Of a stretch of DNA of 64,000 nucleotides, positions 27,197 through 35,815 are shown in pieces (position 1 is the stretch's first letter; the number at the start of each line of letters is the position of its first letter). The position numbers and the translations under genes are program-made. This DNA is from Flavobacterium pokkalii (GTDB lineage Bacteria > Bacteroidota > Bacteroidia > Flavobacteriales > Flavobacteriaceae): positions 124,001 through 188,000 of the forward strand of contig NZ_NASZ01000004.1 in NCBI RefSeq assembly GCF_014596575.1. Reading direction: 5' to 3'. The notes under the pieces were generated by a model that was given only the letters and a program-made list of their open reading frames with translations, did not search any database and was not told the DNA's origin.

Positions 27197-27610
27197 ATGG
27201 AAATAAACTTCAATAAAAACTGGCATCAAAGACATTATGAAAGTCTTGAATTAGGAAGTCGCATTGCCGACTGGGTTGCTAAAGGAATGGGATCCTGGCG
27301 TTTTATCATCCTTCAGACTGTTTTTGTAATCGTCTGGATGGGTTTAAACCTCATCGGATACATTAAACACTGGGATGCTTACCCTTTTATCCTTCTCAAT
27401 CTTTTATTTTCTACTCAGGCTGCTTATGCTGCCCCGATAATTATGATGGCACAAAATCGTCAAAATGAAAGAGACCGCATTCAGGCTCAGGACGACTACG
27501 CCACTAATAAAGAAGCCAAATTGGAAATCGAAGCTTTGGCTGCCAAACTGAATGCTATTGAAATTGAAAAGCTGGACAAAATCCTGAAGATTTTAGAAAA
27601 CATGCAATAA
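27197..27610 (+). CDS. DUF1003 membrane protein
   Basis: 137 aa. The DUF1003 pattern is clear: RIADWVAKGMGSWRFIILQTVFVIVWMGLN, then YPFILLNLLFSTQAAYAAPIIMMAQNRQNERDR, giving two membrane helices at about 33-52 and 64-85. A charged helix (coiled-coil-like) ends the protein. It is an inner-membrane protein of unknown function, sitting just before pepT in the same direction, though pepT has its own promoter. Confidence 0.9.
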   Translation: MEINFNKNWHQRHYESLELGSRIADWVAKGMGSWRFIILQTVFVIVWMGLNLIGYIKHWDAYPFILLNLLFSTQAAYAAPIIMMAQNRQNERDRIQAQDDYATNKEAKLEIEALAAKLNAIEIEKLDKILKILENMQ

Positions 27611-27615
27611 AGCAT

Positions 27616-27648
27616 TTGGTTTTATACTCTAAATTAGCACTATCTTTG
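27616..27648 (+). promoter_or_regulatory. pepT promoter (TTG-N22-TATCTTTG)
   Basis: TTG at 27616-27618 and TATCTTTG at 27641-27648, 25 bases before the pepT ATG. Confidence 0.65.
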
Positions 27649-27673
27649 CATTCCAATAAAAAAACATCATTTT

Positions 27674-28957
27674 ATGCAAAATATTATTGATCGCTTTATC
27701 AGCTATGTAACTATCGATACCGAATCAGATCCAAATTCAAATACAACACCAAGTACTGAAAAACAATGGGATTTGGCTAACAAACTGGTTGAAGAACTCA
27801 AAACAATCGGGATGCAGGACGTTAGCATAGATGACAAGGCGTACATCATGGCAACTTTACCAAGCAATATTAAAGAAGAAGTTCCTACGATTGGATTTAT
27901 ATCTCATTTTGACACTACTCCTGATTTTACCGGCGCCAATGTAAAACCACAAATCGTAGCAAATTACGACGGAAAAGATATTGTACTTAATGCCGAACAA
28001 AATATTATTTTATCACCTTCTTATTTTAAAGATTTATTACAATACAAAGGACAAACCTTAATCACTACCGACGGGACAACACTTCTTGGTGCCGATGACA
28101 AAGCCGGAATTACCGAAATTGTGACCGCAATGGAGTATTTAATCCAACATCCGGAAATCAAACACGGAAAAATCAGAGTTGGTTTTACCCCAGACGAAGA
28201 AATTGGTCGTGGCGCACATTTTTTTGATGTGGAAAAATTTGGCGCGCAATGGGCTTATACCATGGACGGAAGTCAAATTGGCGAATTAGAATACGAAAAT
28301 TTTAATGCCGCCGGAGCAAAAATTATTTTCAAAGGAAAAAGCGTTCATCCGGGTTATGCCAAAGGAAAAATGATTAATTCCATGTTAATTGCCAATGATT
28401 TTATTAACGAATTACCCGCTGATGAAGTTCCGGAAAAGACAAAAGGATATCAAGGATTCTATCACATACACCATTTAACTGGTAGCATCGAAGAAAGTGT
28501 TGTCGAATTAATCATCAGAGACCACAACAGAAAAAAATTCGAAAAGAGAAAAGAGAAAATTCAAAAAATCGCCAAAAAAATCAACAAGAAATTCGCAAAA
28601 CAATTTGGTGAAGACATTGTTATAGTTGAAATCAAAGACCAGTATTTCAACATGAAAGAAAAAGTAGTTCCTGTAAAACACATTGTTAACATTGCCGAAA
28701 AAGCAATGAAAAACTTAAACATCAAACCTATTATCAAACCTATTCGTGGCGGAACAGACGGTTCTCAGTTGTCTTATATGGGATTACCTTGCCCGAATAT
28801 TTTTGCCGGAGGACATAATTTTCATGGGAAATACGAATATGTTCCGGTGGAAAGCATGCAAAAAGCCGTAGAAGTTATTATCAAAATTGCCGAATTGACC
28901 GCCTTACCTAACTTTGGTTTAGACGAAGCGAAATCTAAAAAAAGCAAAAAAAAGTAA
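27674..28957 (+). CDS. pepT: Peptidase T (tripeptide aminopeptidase)
   Basis: 427 aa. It is a cytosolic M20-family zinc tripeptidase. Metal and catalytic residues are visible: His78 and Asp80 (ISHFDTT), Asp141 ([10 protein letters not shown]), the Glu175-Glu176 pair (TPDEEIGRG), Asp198 in the [11 protein letters not shown] segment, and the C-terminal His in [10 protein letters not shown]. About 20 residues longer than enteric PepT, mainly from a lysine-rich dimerisation-domain helix and a basic C-terminal tail (SKKSKKK). It is transcribed singly. Confidence 0.95.
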   Translation: MQNIIDRFISYVTIDTESDPNSNTTPSTEKQWDLANKLVEELKTIGMQDVSIDDKAYIMATLPSNIKEEVPTIGFISHFDTTPDFTGANVKPQIVANYDGKDIVLNAEQNIILSPSYFKDLLQYKGQTLITTDGTTLLGADDKAGITEIVTAMEYLIQHPEIKHGKIRVGFTPDEEIGRGAHFFDVEKFGAQWAYTMDGSQIGELEYENFNAAGAKIIFKGKSVHPGYAKGKMINSMLIANDFINELPADEVPEKTKGYQGFYHIHHLTGSIEESVVELIIRDHNRKKFEKRKEKIQKIAKKINKKFAKQFGEDIVIVEIKDQYFNMKEKVVPVKHIVNIAEKAMKNLNIKPIIKPIRGGTDGSQLSYMGLPCPNIFAGGHNFHGKYEYVPVESMQKAVEVIIKIAELTALPNFGLDEAKSKKSKKK

Positions 28958-28972
28958 CAAAATACAATCTAT

Positions 28973-29018
28973 AAAAAAAGTCCCATTCCGATGCTATCAG
29001 GATGAGACTTTTTTTTAC
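28973..29018. terminator. Bidirectional terminator between pepT and yajC
   Basis: A long stem with A/T flanks on both sides (AAAAAAAGTC paired with GACTTTTTTT, inner pairs imperfect) between convergent genes. Confidence 0.75.
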
Positions 29019-29032
29019 GCTAAGATTAAATC

Positions 29033-29311
29033 TTATGCTTGTTTTTTGGCTAAAGAAGCACTTAATTCCATTGAAATTGCAGTACGCTCCATTTTTAATT
29101 TTCCTGCCATCGTTTCAATCACTACTGTTGTATCGGCAAGCTCTACTACTTTTCCGTGAAGTCCGCTTTTAGTAATAATTTTATCTCCTACTTTTAAACT
29201 GTTTTCAAATTCTTTTTCCTGTTTCATTTTCTTTTGTTGTGGTCTGATCATGAAGAAATAAATAACAACAAACATTAACAGAAACGGTGCAAACTGACTT
29301 AATTGTCCCAT
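29033..29311 (-). CDS. yajC: Preprotein translocase subunit YajC
   Basis: 92 aa. It has one N-terminal membrane helix (FAPFLLMFVVIYFFMIRPQQKKMKQ) followed by the conserved cytoplasmic motif LKVGDKIITKSGLHGKVV. YajC associates with the SecDF complex. It lies 30 bases downstream of nusB on the same strand, the usual flavobacterial order, so the two are probably co-transcribed. The length is within the family range. Confidence 0.95.
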   Translation of the reverse strand: MGQLSQFAPFLLMFVVIYFFMIRPQQKKMKQEKEFENSLKVGDKIITKSGLHGKVVELADTTVVIETMAGKLKMERTAISMELSASLAKKQA

Positions 29312-29341
29312 AATTTTTAATTTTCTTTAAATTGATTAATA

Positions 29342-30286
29342 TTACATTAAACCGCGACCGGTTTTAAGCATTTTTTTACTGGTTTCTAATTCTTTCACCA
29401 AATTATCTAAAATTCCGTTGATAAAAATACTACTCTTTGGTGTAGAATATTCTTTGGCTAATTCTAAATATTCATTCAAAGTTACTTTTACCGGAATGGA
29501 CGGGAATTTCAACAATTCGCAAATGGCCATTTTCAAAATAATGGTATCTACTTCGGCAATACGGTCACTATCCCAGTTTGGTGTTTTATCCACAAATTCT
29601 TTTGCCAGCTCTTTTTCATTCAAAACTGTTTTGCGGAACAAATCTTTCACGAAATCTTTATCATCAATATCTTTATATAATTTTGGCACTTTAAAATTAT
29701 CATTTTCAATTGGCTTCATCGCTTTCAATTGCTTGATAATTTGCGTGTTTACCATTGGAATATCATCAATCCAGGTTAACTTATCATCTTCCAAAAATTC
29801 ATATAATTTCTCATTTGGAACAATAATTTCAGTAAACAAATCCACGATTAATTGTCGGTCTTCTTCAAAAGAACGCTCCGGATTGCTCATGTATTTTTGG
29901 TAATACGAACTCTCTTTGATTGCATTTAACAACAAGGAAATATAATCTTCGTGCAAATGCCAGGCATTGATTTTTCTTGTTTCTAATGCAATACTCAACG
30001 AATTGTTTTCGGCAAGAATTTCAAAAATACTGTTTTTAATGAATTTTTCATTCGGGTTACGCTCTGCAGCAGTTGCCAAATGTTTTTGACTGGATAAATG
30101 CAAAAACTCTCGCTCTTTTTTGCATATTTCCAATAAGGAAGAAATCATTGTAAGGTATAAATCCTGAATGTTATCGATACTGTAAAAAAGAAATTTTTCT
30201 TCCTTTTCTAAGTTATCTGAGCCGTTTTGATGCATCGCATAAATGGTTTGCATAACTTTAACGCGAATGTGTCGTCTATTTACCAC
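29342..30286 (-). CDS. nusB: Transcription antitermination factor NusB, long form
   Basis: 314 aa, more than twice the length of enteric NusB (~140 aa). The canonical NusB helical domain is the C-terminal half (about 180-305, with LNEYLELAKEYSTPKSSIFINGILDNL), while the N-terminal half begins VNRRHIRVKVMQTIYAMHQ, the family's conserved opening. The start codon is GTG at 30286; the next Met (residue 12) would cut the conserved motif. NusB helps NusE bind boxA in rRNA antitermination. The long form is usual in Bacteroidota. Confidence 0.92.
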   Translation of the reverse strand: MVNRRHIRVKVMQTIYAMHQNGSDNLEKEEKFLFYSIDNIQDLYLTMISSLLEICKKEREFLHLSSQKHLATAAERNPNEKFIKNSIFEILAENNSLSIALETRKINAWHLHEDYISLLLNAIKESSYYQKYMSNPERSFEEDRQLIVDLFTEIIVPNEKLYEFLEDDKLTWIDDIPMVNTQIIKQLKAMKPIENDNFKVPKLYKDIDDKDFVKDLFRKTVLNEKELAKEFVDKTPNWDSDRIAEVDTIILKMAICELLKFPSIPVKVTLNEYLELAKEYSTPKSSIFINGILDNLVKELETSKKMLKTGRGLM

Positions 30287-30315
30287 CTTATAAGAACTTT
30301 TAAAAAATTAGGCTG

Positions 30316-30323
30316 CAAAAATA
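30316..30323 (-). promoter_or_regulatory. -7 element TATTTTTG of nusB-yajC
   Basis: A minus-strand TATTTTTG, 29 bases upstream of the GTG start. Confidence 0.5.
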
Positions 30324-30454
30324 AGTATTTCCTTTGTCAAAATAAAATTTAAATCTCTAAAAAGGGGCTTCGTCCAGCATAAAAAACCAGAAGCTTATTT
30401 CTAAAATATTCTTTAATGAATCATAAACTCAAAAGCCTGATAGCTATTATTGCT

Positions 30455-30462
30455 TATATTTG
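30455..30462 (+). promoter_or_regulatory. -7 element TATATTTG of the ABC exporter gene
   Basis: TATATTTG 29 bases before the ATG at 30492. Confidence 0.55.
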
Positions 30463-30491
30463 TATTTCTTTTAAAATAGCACTTCCTAATA

Positions 30492-32252
30492 ATGAAAGAA
30501 TTACTTTATTTAAACAAATACTTCATCAAATATAAATACCATTTTTTGCTTGGTATTTTATTCACCATTATAGCACAGATTTTTATGTTGTTTACTCCAA
30601 AACTGATTAGCAAATCATTTTTGGCTATTGAAACTTCATTTAAAAATGAAAAAATCTTAAAGTCAGTTATAAAAAACGAACTGGTTGAAAACATTTTACT
30701 AATTATTGCAACCACAATTATTGCCGGTTTTTTGACTTTTTTGATGCGTCAAACACTAATTGTAATGTCGCGACGCATAGAATTTGACCTGAAAAATGAA
30801 GTTTTTAGACAATACGAAAACCTTTCTCAGAATTTCTATAAAAGAAACCGCACCGGGGATTTAATGAACCGTATTAGCGAAGATGTTTCAAAAGTAAGAA
30901 TGTATGTTGGTCCTGCCGTCATGTACACCATCAACACCATTATTCGTTTTGCAATAGTCATTTTATTTATGTACAAAGTTTCGCCCTTACTGACTTTTTA
31001 CACTCTTTTACCGCTACCGTTATTATCCTATGCGATATTTAAACTAAGTACCGAAATCAATAAACGAAGTACTACTTTTCAGCAATTCCTTTCCAAAGTT
31101 TCCAGCTTTACTCAGGAAACTTTTTCCGGAATAAGAGTCATCAAAGCCTACTCACTCGAAAACCAACAGCAGGACAACATGACCGCTCTGGCTTTAGAAA
31201 GCAAAAGCAAAAGTTTGGATTTAGCCAAAGTTCAGTCTTTATTCGGGCCATTAATGCTGGCGCTTATTGGAATCAGCAACCTCGTGGTCATTTATGTTGG
31301 CGGCATGATGTACATCAATGGAACCTTAAAAAGTATCGGAACCATTGCCGAATTCATCCTTTACATCAACATGCTTACCTGGCCAGTTGCGTCATTAGGT
31401 TGGGTTTCTTCAATGGTTCAGGAAGCCGAAGCTTCACAAAAAAGACTCAATGAATTCTTAAAAATAGAGCCGGAAATCAAAAATAACAATCCGGAAAAAT
31501 CAATTATTGAAGGAGCTATTAATTTTGAAAATGTAAGTTTTACTTATCAGGACACTAATATAACTGCCCTGAAAAATATTTCTTTTACAGTAAAAAAAGG
31601 AGAAACACTGGCTATTTTAGGAAAAACCGGCTCCGGAAAATCCACGATTCTTTCACTCATTTCCAGAATGTACGATGTTAACGAAGGAACGATTAAAATA
31701 GACAATAAAGAAATCAGCAGTTTGAACTTGTTCGATTTACGAAACAATATCGGAATGGTTCCTCAGGATGCCTTTTTATTTTCGGATTCCATCAAGAACA
31801 ATATCAAATTTGGTAAAGAAAATGCCGAAATGGACGAAGTTATTTCAGCCGCTAAAAACGCCGTGGTTCATGATAATATTATGGGATTCAACAAACAATA
31901 TGATACTATTTTAGGTGAAAGAGGTATCACGCTTTCCGGTGGACAAAAACAGCGTGTTTCCATCGCCAGGGCTATCATTAAGAACCCTCCAATTTTATTG
32001 TTTGACGACTGTTTATCAGCAGTTGACACCGAAACTGAAGAAGCTATCCTAAACAACCTAAACGCCATTTGCAAGGACAAAACAACTATTATAGTGAGCC
32101 ACAGAGTATCTTCTGCCAAAAATGCCGATAAAATAATAATTTTGGAAAACGGAAAAATAATCCAACAAGGTTCTCATAACCAGTTAATAAATCAGGAAGG
32201 CTATTACGCCTCTCTTTATTTAAAACAACTTTCTGAAAAAGAATTACTATAA
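30492..32252 (+). CDS. ABC exporter (fused membrane and ATPase domains)
   Basis: 586 aa, a half-size type IV ABC exporter. Six membrane helices lie within about 15-310. The ATPase domain has Walker A GKTGSGKST (377-385), Gln425, LSGGQ (481-485) and the switch His537 (VSHRVSS). The Walker B end reads LLFDDCLSAVD: Asp506 replaces the usual catalytic Glu, as in the degenerate sites of heterodimeric exporters. No partner gene is adjacent, so either a partner lies elsewhere or this subfamily acts as a homodimer. Likely lipid or drug export; substrate unknown. Confidence 0.9.
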   Translation: MKELLYLNKYFIKYKYHFLLGILFTIIAQIFMLFTPKLISKSFLAIETSFKNEKILKSVIKNELVENILLIIATTIIAGFLTFLMRQTLIVMSRRIEFDLKNEVFRQYENLSQNFYKRNRTGDLMNRISEDVSKVRMYVGPAVMYTINTIIRFAIVILFMYKVSPLLTFYTLLPLPLLSYAIFKLSTEINKRSTTFQQFLSKVSSFTQETFSGIRVIKAYSLENQQQDNMTALALESKSKSLDLAKVQSLFGPLMLALIGISNLVVIYVGGMMYINGTLKSIGTIAEFILYINMLTWPVASLGWVSSMVQEAEASQKRLNEFLKIEPEIKNNNPEKSIIEGAINFENVSFTYQDTNITALKNISFTVKKGETLAILGKTGSGKSTILSLISRMYDVNEGTIKIDNKEISSLNLFDLRNNIGMVPQDAFLFSDSIKNNIKFGKENAEMDEVISAAKNAVVHDNIMGFNKQYDTILGERGITLSGGQKQRVSIARAIIKNPPILLFDDCLSAVDTETEEAILNNLNAICKDKTTIIVSHRVSSAKNADKIIILENGKIIQQGSHNQLINQEGYYASLYLKQLSEKELL

Positions 32253-32324
32253 ATCTTGCTTAATCCATATATTTTTATCATTTTTGGTTTCAATTAACAA
32301 CCATATTATTGTACAGAACGGATT

Positions 32325-32708
32325 ATGAGAGAAAATGACATGTTAGAAAAAGAAGAAATCTTTTCTAAAGTTTTACGTGCAGGAAGAAGAACTTATTTCT
32401 TTGATGTGAGAGCTACTAAAGCTGATGATTACTATATTACCATTACCGAAAGTAAAAAATTCACGGAAGAAGACGGTTCGTTTCATTTCAAAAAACACAA
32501 AATATATTTGTACAAAGAGGACTTCACAGCTTTTACAGAAATCCTTGGAGAAATGACTTCTTACGTTTTAAACCATAAAGGAGAAGAAGTAATTTCAGAA
32601 AGACATCAAAAAGATTTTAAAAAGGAATATGCTTCAGAAAAAGCAATAGCCGGAGAGGAAGTACCGGAAATATCAAATTTCACCGATATTGATTTTGACG
32701 ATATTTAA
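32325..32708 (+). CDS. DUF3276 (PUR-family) protein
   Basis: 127 aa. The sequence KVLRAGRRTYFFDVRATKADDYYITITESKKF with the strand FHFKKHKIYLYKEDF is the Bacteroidota PUR-alpha-like fold, a small single-strand nucleic-acid-binding domain. The C-terminal ~40 residues are charged and likely flexible, ending acidic (FTDIDFDDI). The start could also be Met6 (32340); the first is kept because the longer form reads naturally. It is followed by a strong terminator. Confidence 0.88.
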   Translation: MRENDMLEKEEIFSKVLRAGRRTYFFDVRATKADDYYITITESKKFTEEDGSFHFKKHKIYLYKEDFTAFTEILGEMTSYVLNHKGEEVISERHQKDFKKEYASEKAIAGEEVPEISNFTDIDFDDI

Positions 32709-32741
32709 TATCCTTCAAAATATTAAAATTTAAACATTTAT

Positions 32742-32778
32742 AAAGTCCAAAAATCATCGGTTTTTGGACTTTTTTTAT
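32742..32778 (+). terminator. Terminator of the DUF3276 gene
   Basis: A perfect 12-bp stem (32742-32753 with 32761-32772), 7-base loop, T-run after. Confidence 0.88.
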
Positions 32779-32797
32779 TAATTAAAATGGCAACACA

Positions 32798-33703
32798 ATG
32801 AATTTAACCACAATCAACTGGCAGGAAATCACTACCAAATACATCAACGAATACGGCGAACGTATCATTCCCTGGCTACTAACCAGTGGTATCAAAATTA
32901 TTTTTATAATCGCAATCGCTTTTTTCCTGAACAAAGTTTTAAGACGGTTCATAGAAAAAGCCGTTAGAATAGCCGTTAGACCGGACAAATATTCTTCCAA
33001 AGAAGCCGAAGAAAAAAGAGAAAACACGCTGATTCAAATTTTTACGACAACCTCTAAAATTTGTATTTTATGTATTGCTTGTCTGATTGTTTTAGAAGAA
33101 TTCGGCATCGAAATTGGCCCCATCCTTGCCGCAGCCGGAATTGTAGGTTTAGCATTTGGTTTTGGAGGACAATACCTTATTCGAGATATTATTTCCGGAC
33201 TTTTTATCATTCTCGAAAACCAATACCGTGTGGGTGATGTTGTCGATTTAGATTTAGCCAGCGGAAAAGTAGAACAAATCAGTTTACGAAAAACAACTTT
33301 AAGAGACATTGACGGAACGGTACACCATATTCCTCACGGAGAAATTAAAAGAGTTTCTAACCTTTCAAATGAATTTTCCCGAATCAACATCAATATCGGC
33401 GTAGGATACAGCAGTGACATCGAAAGAGTAATTACTATCATTAACCAAATTGGGAATGACCTGGCTGCTGATTCACAATGGAAAGATTACATCATTCAGG
33501 CACCACAATTTTTACGCATTGATGAGTTTGCCGATTCTTCCATCGTTTTAAAAATTCTTGGTGAATCTTTACCGGATAAAAAATGGGATATTACCGGTGA
33601 ACTCAGAAAACGAATCAAAATTACTTTTGACAAAGAAGGCATTGAAATTCCTTTTCCGCAATTAGTCATTCATAAAGCTCCGGAAGCGGTACAATCAAAA
33701 TGA
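32798..33703 (+). CDS. Mechanosensitive ion channel, MscS family
   Basis: 301 aa. Three membrane segments lie at about 28-45, 85-103 and 107-138. The pore helix reads AAAGIVGLAFGFGGQYLIRDIISGLFIILENQYRVGD, the MscS TM3/beta-domain signature. The C-terminal alpha/beta domain follows. It is an inner-membrane channel that opens under hypo-osmotic stress. The size is that of the small MscS class. It is probably transcribed on its own or with the sulfurtransferase gene 44 bases downstream. Confidence 0.93.
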   Translation: MNLTTINWQEITTKYINEYGERIIPWLLTSGIKIIFIIAIAFFLNKVLRRFIEKAVRIAVRPDKYSSKEAEEKRENTLIQIFTTTSKICILCIACLIVLEEFGIEIGPILAAAGIVGLAFGFGGQYLIRDIISGLFIILENQYRVGDVVDLDLASGKVEQISLRKTTLRDIDGTVHHIPHGEIKRVSNLSNEFSRININIGVGYSSDIERVITIINQIGNDLAADSQWKDYIIQAPQFLRIDEFADSSIVLKILGESLPDKKWDITGELRKRIKITFDKEGIEIPFPQLVIHKAPEAVQSK

Positions 33704-33747
33704 TTTTGTAACTTAGTACAACTCATTCAACTCTAAAAATAAGCGCT

Positions 33748-34548
33748 ATGAAAAATCCTATTGTATCCGTAAGTTGGCTCAAAGAAAACCTTGACAATCC
33801 GGAATTAATCATTTTAGATGCGGTTTTAGACACTCCGCCACACGACTTACAAATTAGTGGCGCTCGTACTTTTGATATTAAAAATAAATTCAGTGATACT
33901 TCTATTCCTTTGCCTAACACCCTCCCAAAACCGGAAGCTTTTGCTGCCGAAGCACGAAAATTAGGCATTCATAAACACAGTAAAATTGTAGTTTATGACA
34001 CGAAAGGAATCTACTCCAGCCCAAGAGTCTGGTATTTATTCAAAAGTATGGGACACGAAAATGTGTGGGTTCTTGATGGCGGATTTCCGGCCTGGGAAAA
34101 AGAAAACTTCCCTACCGAAAAAGTAGCGCCTAAATCCTTCAAAGAAGGAGATTTTGATGCTAATTTTCACCCGGAAAAATTTAAAACCAAATTTCAGATT
34201 TTAAACAACCTCACTTCAAAAGAAGCGATTGTTATTGACGCCCGTTCTTCTGACCGTTTTCATGCCGAAATCGAAGAACCCCGTGAAGGATTACGCAGCG
34301 GACATATTCCGAATGCCGTAAACCTTCCTTTTTCCAAAGTTTTAAAAGACGGTTATTTTTTATCCAAAGAAGAACTCAAACAAATATTACCACATCAGGA
34401 CAAAAACCTTTATTTTTCCTGTGGTTCCGGAATTACCGCCTGCATTGATTTAATTGCTTACGAATTAGTTTCCGGCAATCCAAAAGCTGTTTACGATGGT
34501 TCCTGGACCGAATGGGGTCTCGATCATAACTTGCCCGTAGAAAAATAA
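33748..34548 (+). CDS. Sulfurtransferase with two rhodanese domains (mercaptopyruvate type)
   Basis: 266 aa with two rhodanese modules (about 1-125 and 135-266). The active loop of the second is CGSGIT with Cys225; CGSGxT is the loop of 3-mercaptopyruvate sulfurtransferases (SseA-like) rather than thiosulfate rhodaneses (CRxGxx). The first domain lacks the catalytic Cys, as usual. It is cytoplasmic, with no signal peptide. Role: transfer of sulfur to thiols or cyanide, part of cysteine catabolism. Confidence 0.92.
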   Translation: MKNPIVSVSWLKENLDNPELIILDAVLDTPPHDLQISGARTFDIKNKFSDTSIPLPNTLPKPEAFAAEARKLGIHKHSKIVVYDTKGIYSSPRVWYLFKSMGHENVWVLDGGFPAWEKENFPTEKVAPKSFKEGDFDANFHPEKFKTKFQILNNLTSKEAIVIDARSSDRFHAEIEEPREGLRSGHIPNAVNLPFSKVLKDGYFLSKEELKQILPHQDKNLYFSCGSGITACIDLIAYELVSGNPKAVYDGSWTEWGLDHNLPVEK

Positions 34549-34573
34549 AAACAGATCGAAAGCCATTATTTTT

Positions 34574-34640
34574 TTAGCCATCAATTAAAAGATTCACATA
34601 AATTAATTTGCGAGAATTTTTTAATTGATGGCTAACTTTT
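34574..34640 (+). terminator. Large compound palindrome, terminator-like
   Basis: Perfect 17-bp arms at 34574-34590 and 34619-34635 enclose 28 bases that are themselves partly self-complementary around AAATTAATTT. A T-run follows on the plus strand, so it can end the sulfurtransferase transcript. The size and nested symmetry exceed an ordinary terminator. Confidence 0.7.
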
Positions 34641-34664
34641 TTTTGTGGATAAAAAAATTAGCTA

Positions 34665-35006
34665 TTAACCTATTCGTAAACCGTTTTCAATTTTAAAATC
34701 GGGAGCAAGCAAAATAACATCTCCTTCTTTACCAACTGCGCCCAAAACCAAACATTCACTCATAAATTTGCCAATTTGCTTCTTTGGAAAATTGACTACC
34801 GCCACAATCTGACGATTCAAAAGCTCTTCTTTAGTATATCGCTTTGTAATTTGAGCCGAAGTTTTTCTGATTCCAATAGCTGCTCCAAAATCTATGCTTA
34901 GCTGAAAAGCCGGTTTTCTGGCTTCAGGAAATTCATTAACCCCGATAATTGTCCCCACATGCATAGCTACTTTTTCAAATTCGGCCCAACTTAAATTATT
35001 TTCCAT
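34665..35006 (-). CDS. tRNA-binding-domain protein, CsaA-like
   Basis: 113 aa consisting only of an EMAP/Arc1p-type tRNA-binding OB fold: FEKVAMHVGTIIGVNEFPEARKPAFQLSIDFG, then RQIVAVVNFPKKQIGKFMSECLVLG. This is the CsaA layout, a dimeric tRNA-binding protein once proposed as a secretion chaperone. It is cytoplasmic. It converges on the sulfurtransferase gene. The function in cells remains unclear for the whole family. Confidence 0.92.
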   Translation of the reverse strand: MENNLSWAEFEKVAMHVGTIIGVNEFPEARKPAFQLSIDFGAAIGIRKTSAQITKRYTKEELLNRQIVAVVNFPKKQIGKFMSECLVLGAVGKEGDVILLAPDFKIENGLRIG

Positions 35007-35105
35007 ATTTTTTTATAATTTTTTTCAGAATACCAAAATTAGTTTTTACAATTCAAAACGTTTTCAATTTTATTAACTTTATACCTTAAAATAAAAAGAA
35101 ACCAA

Positions 35106-35660
35106 ATGGCACGAACTCCATCCAACATGCTCGCACTGGGAACCACCGCTCCTGAATTTTATTTAAAAGATACTCAATCTCAAAAAGATTATTCTTTTGC
35201 CGATTTAAAAGGATCCAAAGGGACACTAGTGTTTTTTATATGCAACCACTGCCCTTTTGTGCATCATGTAATCGAAGAAATTGTTCGGATAGCCAATGAT
35301 TACCGGGTTCAGGGAATAGGAATGATTGCTATTTCCAGCAATGATGTCACCAATTATCCGCAGGATGCACCCCAATTAATGACGGAATTTGCATTTGAAA
35401 ATAAATTTGAGTTTCCTTATTTATACGACGAAACACAGGAAGTTGCCAAAGCATACGATGCCGCCTGCACTCCTGATTTCTACCTGTTTGACAAACAGGA
35501 CAAATTAGTCTATCGCGGTCAACTCGACGACAGTCGTCCCGGAAACGGAATTCCGTTAAGCGGAAGCGATTTGCGCAGCGCAATAGACGGTGTTTTATAC
35601 AACCGAATCATCAATCCCGATCAAAAACCAAGTATTGGCTGTAATATTAAATGGAAATAA
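35106..35660 (+). CDS. Thioredoxin/peroxiredoxin-like protein
   Basis: 184 aa without a signal peptide. It has a thioredoxin fold with ICNHCPFVHHV (Cys46 and Cys49) and YDAACTPDFYLFDKQDKLVYRGQLDDSRPGNG. The CNHCP motif and the length match the cytosolic thioredoxin-family proteins annotated near AhpC/TSA-like enzymes. It probably reduces disulfides or peroxides; the partner is unknown. The start MARTPSNMLALGTTAPEF is the family N-terminus. Confidence 0.9.
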   Translation: MARTPSNMLALGTTAPEFYLKDTQSQKDYSFADLKGSKGTLVFFICNHCPFVHHVIEEIVRIANDYRVQGIGMIAISSNDVTNYPQDAPQLMTEFAFENKFEFPYLYDETQEVAKAYDAACTPDFYLFDKQDKLVYRGQLDDSRPGNGIPLSGSDLRSAIDGVLYNRIINPDQKPSIGCNIKWK

Positions 35661-35693
35661 CAAATTGCAGTATTCAGAAAGCAGAAATTAGAG

Positions 35694-35714
35694 GGCAGAA
35701 GGCAGAAGGCAGAA
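35694..35714. repeat. Three tandem GGCAGAA 7-mers
   Basis: GGCAGAA occurs three times head-to-tail just after the thioredoxin-like gene, with related AGCAGAAATT bases upstream. It is a small intergenic repeat with no visible function. Confidence 0.7.
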
Positions 35715-35724
35715 AATAAAACAT

Positions 35725-35756
35725 AAAAAAACCAGTTCAAATTGAACTGGTTTTTT
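35725..35756. terminator. Bidirectional terminator
   Basis: A stem of about 12-13 bp (AAAACCAGTTC paired with GAACTGGTTTT) with A- and T-runs, between the convergent thioredoxin-like and PPIase genes. Confidence 0.85.
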
Positions 35757-35815
35757 ATGTTTTATGTACAATCTTAATTACAGTCAGAAATCTGCAATCT
35801 ATCTTAAATCAAAAA

